A DNA stretch of 64,000 nt from positions 248,001-312,000 of the forward strand of contig JAIWNE010000009.1 of the NCBI GenBank assembly GCA_025331445.1. Reading direction: 5' to 3'. This stretch comes from Blakeslea trispora (taxonomy: Eukaryota > Mucoromycota > Mucoromycetes > Mucorales > Choanephoraceae). A program made the translations under genes and the position numbers. The first letter of the stretch is position 1, and every line of letters begins with the position of its first letter. The notes beneath the pieces are model-generated. The model worked only from the letters and a program-made list of their open reading frames with translations. It did no database searches and had not been told where the DNA came from. Below are positions 60,731 through 64,000 of the stretch, piece by piece.

Positions 60731-62284
60731 CTATCGCATAGTGACCAATTCTTCAGCGGCAGTAGGATGAATAGCAACACAGGCATCAAAGTTAGCCTTA
60801 GTAGCACCCATGCGAACAGCAACACCGAAACCTTGAAGAATTTCATCACTACCTCTACCCAAAATGTGAACACCAACTACCTTTTCATCAGCACCAGCAC
60901 AGACAAGTTTGTAAGCAGTAGGTTCCTTATGTTCAAGCATAGAAAAGTACATGTTGACAAACTTTGAAGTGTAGACCTTGATGTTTTCATCGCCATACTT
61001 TTCGCGGGCTTGTTCTTCTGTAAGACCAACAGTACCGGCAGTAGGATGAGAAAAGACAACAGTAGGAATGTTGTCATAATCTAACTTTGAGTGCTTGAAT
61101 TGTTCGCCACCAAACAAGCGATCAGATAACTTACGTCCAGCAGCAATAGCAACTAAAATTATGTCAATAAAAACATGTTTCAACTACTCCATCATTAAAA
61201 CTTACCGGGTGTCAATTCAGCACGGCCACAAGCATCACCCAAAGCATAGATGTGTTCAGTAGATGTGTTTTGATATTCATCAACAGCAATGTAGCCCTTT
61301 TCTGTAAGTTCAATGCCAGCAGACTTCAAGTTCAAGTTCTTGATGTTGGGCAAACGACCAACAGCCCAGAGAACAGTGTCAACTTCCAAACTGGCAGGCT
61401 TACCATCTGATTCATATTGGACAGTAATAGGTCCAGAATCGCCTTCACGTACTAAGGCTTTGACTTGAGAGTCAAAGGCAAAGTCAACACCGACAGTTTG
61501 CATTTCTTTCAACAAGTTGTCGCGAATGATGGTATCAAAGCTACGGAGAATGTGCTTTGTACGAGAAAAGACGGTTGTCTTGGTACCTAAAGTATTAAAG
61601 ATACCAGCTAATTCAATACCAATGTAACCAGTACCAATCACAGCCACACGCTTAGGTTGATGTTCAAGATCAAAAAATCCATCGGAATCAATACCGAGAT
61701 GAGCACCAGGAATATCAGGAATGAGTGGGTGACCACCTAATAATCAAAGCTGTCAATTTATACTGCTTTGACTCTAATGAAGCAATTTTTTTTTTTTCTT
61801 AAATGACAATGTTACCTGTAGCAATCAAAATGTTCTTGGCTTGAACTTCAAATGATTCGGTCTCGGACTTTTGAACACGTACAGTGTTCTTGTCAACAAA
61901 ACTAGCAAAGCCTTGAAGGTGTTCAACCTTGTCGTTACCCAAGTTTCTTTCATAAATGCCATTAAGGCGCTTGACATAAGCATCTCTCTTTTCCTTGATC
62001 AACTCCCAGTTGAATTGGAAGCCTTCATGGTCGCCAAAACCATATTGCTTAGCATCGCGAAGAGCTTCAGCAATAGAAGCAGTGTTCCACATGACCTTCT
62101 TAGGGACACAACCAACGTTGACACAGGTACCACCTAAACGATGTTGAGCTTCTACAAGAGCTACTTTGGCACCATGAATACCACTTGCACGACGAGCAGA
62201 TGCAAGACCACCAGAGCCACCGCCAATAACAAGGTAATCGTAAACTGGCTTGGTTGAGAGCATTCTTCTTGTAATATACGACAC
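60731..62284 (-). CDS. GLR1: glutathione reductase
   Basis: Predicted 473-residue FAD enzyme reducing glutathione disulfide with NADPH. Exons in reading order are 62284-61816, 61736-61206 and 61152-60731. FAD fold [17 protein letters not shown], redox disulfide motif [19 protein letters not shown] and NADPH fold [19 protein letters not shown] are clear. The Arg residues after the NADPH fold (FSRTKHILR) indicate NADPH rather than NADH. The second FAD motif is [19 protein letters not shown], and the catalytic dimer-interface His is in [15 protein letters not shown]. Two nearby starts ([12 protein letters not shown] or Met8, 62263) could give mitochondrial and cytosolic forms, as in yeast GLR1. 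I recall a glutathione oxidoreductase gene (glrA) beside sex loci of other Mucorales. Confidence 0.95.
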
Positions 62285-63856
62285 TTTGAAAGTTTTTGTT
62301 ATAGTTGAGTAATTGCTTGTTTTATAAGCAGTAAACGAGCAAATAAAGAAAAAAAAAAAAAAGAGGAACTAACTTTCACCTTTTAAATCCAGGGCAAATT
62401 ACACATTCACCTTCAGGCATTAAATCATCAATAGCCAATCAAATCAATGTCTCATAAGCTTAGCTGAGTAATCCACAAAAGCTGACAAATAGATAAAGAT
62501 CTATTGATGGTACGCTTCAATCATGTTCAAATATACATTTCCAATGTCTTGATAGCCAGACATAAGGAAAGTCAAAGCCAATTGAACTAGATTTTGTAGT
62601 AAGGCAATGTCTAATTTGAAGTGATTATGAGCAAAAGATTGCCAGGGATTTAGTTCGCACTAGCTTGTGCTTTCCTTACCAAGTCTTAAGCTTGTAAAGG
62701 ATGGTCTCAAATGCATGCCTATATAATAAAGGTAGCTCTTGATCATACAATAACGTACCACTGAACTCAAAATTGCAAGAACGAACAGTTGCTCTCTCTA
62801 TACCTTTTGGAGGGATTTTGTTTATGCAGCGTAAATACATTGCAATTATCAGTATGCAACTTCGTTTTTGTTATATTCGTTTTTACGAATCTTGATGTGC
62901 CATTTAAAAAGTACTTCTCGAGATCCGAGATGATCTTCCTGTCATCTTTATGCTTGTTATATGCTCCTATGTAATCCGTATAGTGCTAAAAGAATCTTTT
63001 CATCTCAATGATATCGTCTACACCATTCAAAAACATTGAGTGTGTTTGATGTTTGGAATAGAGCCTGATACTCTTTACTATTTTTTTTTCTTCTTTTTCT
63101 TACAAAGCAGTCTTTCGGCTGTGAAATTCATCCTGCTTCATACAAAATGAGAAGCACAGCCAATCAATTTGAGTTTTGGCTCGGTGGCATTATAATAAGG
63201 CTTCCATGGCTTATCTTCAAAGCCATGAAATTGTGATAATCTGACCTACAAAAAAAAAAGGTTATTGTCACAAGAATCAATTGCAGTAATAGGAATCTTA
63301 CCATAATTAATAACAATACATAAACAAATACTTTTTTGTCTAAAGCAATGCGCTCATATATGCAGTTATGAGTATCAAGAACAATTCGCTTACTCAAAGA
63401 TCAACGATGAAACGAGTAGAGCATCCTCTGATATAACAATACATGTAAAAGTCGAAAAAGAAAAAGAAACGTTATAGTATGCAACATACTTTATTAAGCC
63501 TACATATTTATTTAAAAAATCTCATTGGGTACTAGAATTCAATAAATCACTATGGATCCACTTTCTGATTTGTTTACTGCGGTAACAAAGCCTAGGCGTG
63601 ACAACAAGCATGCGCATACTCGTATATACAAAAAGTCATTCCTCAAATCAGCCTGCGAGTGACTGGATTATTAAGCTTTTATTGTTAAAATTGTAATATA
63701 AACAAAAAAGAAATATATTGTGTATACAAGGTTCACAGAAAATATATATCGTTGTGAACAAGAAAATGGTTGTGCCAGATGATTGTTCTGGTAGTTTTCT
63801 TGCTTGTGAAACAACTCTTTAGATATTGTGGTAACCTTCAGTCTTTTTTTTTAAAG
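62285..63856. other. intergenic region right of glutathione reductase
   Basis: Holds the GLR1 promoter and 1.4 kb without a supported gene. Intron-like blocks on the minus strand at 63246-63301 and 63340-63393 are treated as a finding. A 36-codon plus-strand frame from 63552 (MDPLSDLFTAVTKPRRDNKH...) has no support beyond composition. Confidence 0.5.
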
Positions 63857-64000
63857 TTAAGAAGGTAAGTTGAACTGGTGTAACTTGGCTAAAACAGAAG
63901 AAAGAAAGAAAGAAGAGAGAGAGACTTACACTATTGTCCGAAGCGTCGCTCCAATTCAAGTCTACTAAATATCCAGAAAAAGAAAAAAAGATCAAAACTG
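63857..64000 (-). CDS. possible 3' end of a gene running off the right edge
   Basis: On the minus strand an acceptor (GATATTTAG) precedes a 33-35-bp segment reading DLNWSDASDN, followed by a GTGTAAG/GTAAGT donor. A 41-43-bp intron ends in TGTTTTAG. The following exon can read TKLHQFNLPS and stop at 63857, or end slightly later in another frame. Too little is present to name a product. The junctions are consistent with introns elsewhere in the window, although the second would be the shortest. Confidence 0.25.

Overview
The window looks like nuclear DNA of an early-diverging fungus of the order Mucorales. Coding sequence is split by many short GT-AG introns (mostly 45-100 bp), intergenic DNA is very A+T-rich with long poly-T and poly-A runs, and no rRNA, tRNA or CRISPR array was seen. 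The decisive clue is at 50.8-57.8 kb, where a TPT-family sugar-phosphate transporter, a single-exon HMG-box gene and an NFX1-type RNA helicase lie side by side. This is the tptA - sexM/sexP - rnhA arrangement of the Mucorales mating-type (sex) locus. An alginate-lyase-like gene and a glutathione reductase gene lie on its two sides.

Layout. 1-2.2 kb: A+T-rich DNA with decayed transposon pieces. 2.2-12.7 kb, all on +: amino acid permease, ER Hsp70-like chaperone (LHS1/HYOU1), diflavin reductase (TAH18), Tup1-type WD40 corepressor. 14.3-23.7 kb: acetyl-CoA synthetase, TFIIH subunit TFB4 (-), a Zn2Cys6 transcription factor, ATP sulfurylase (-). 23.7-26.1 kb: gene-poor, with a piggyBac-like remnant. 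26.1-29.4 kb: phosphoglycerate dehydrogenase and an arrestin-like protein. 29.8-41.6 kb, all on -: tripeptidyl-peptidase II, a CCDC6-like coiled-coil protein, a short CDP-diacylglycerol synthase and glutaminyl-tRNA synthetase. 41.6-48.0 kb: mostly empty apart from a small zinc-ribbon gene. 48.0-62.3 kb: a very compact block with an SLX4-like gene, the alginate-lyase-like gene, tptA, the HMG-box sex gene, rnhA, a transcription factor lacking a zinc cluster, and glutathione reductase. 62.3-64 kb: mostly non-coding, with a possible partial gene at the right edge.

Most genes are unrelated housekeeping functions (amino acid and sulfur metabolism, ER folding, DNA repair, translation). The sex block is the functional highlight. 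By family knowledge, the HMG protein is the mating-type regulator and the transporter and helicase are its conserved flanking partners. Within the block, intergenic gaps fall to 150, 53, 36 and 13 bp, so promoters and 3' ends must overlap neighbouring genes. Other notable points are two microexons (7 and 13 bp) that encode essential motifs, two apparent 1-nt frameshifts in tripeptidyl-peptidase II, and two stop-free introns whose length is a multiple of three.

Exon boundaries were derived by eye from GT-AG sites, frame consistency and family motifs. No database search was run.
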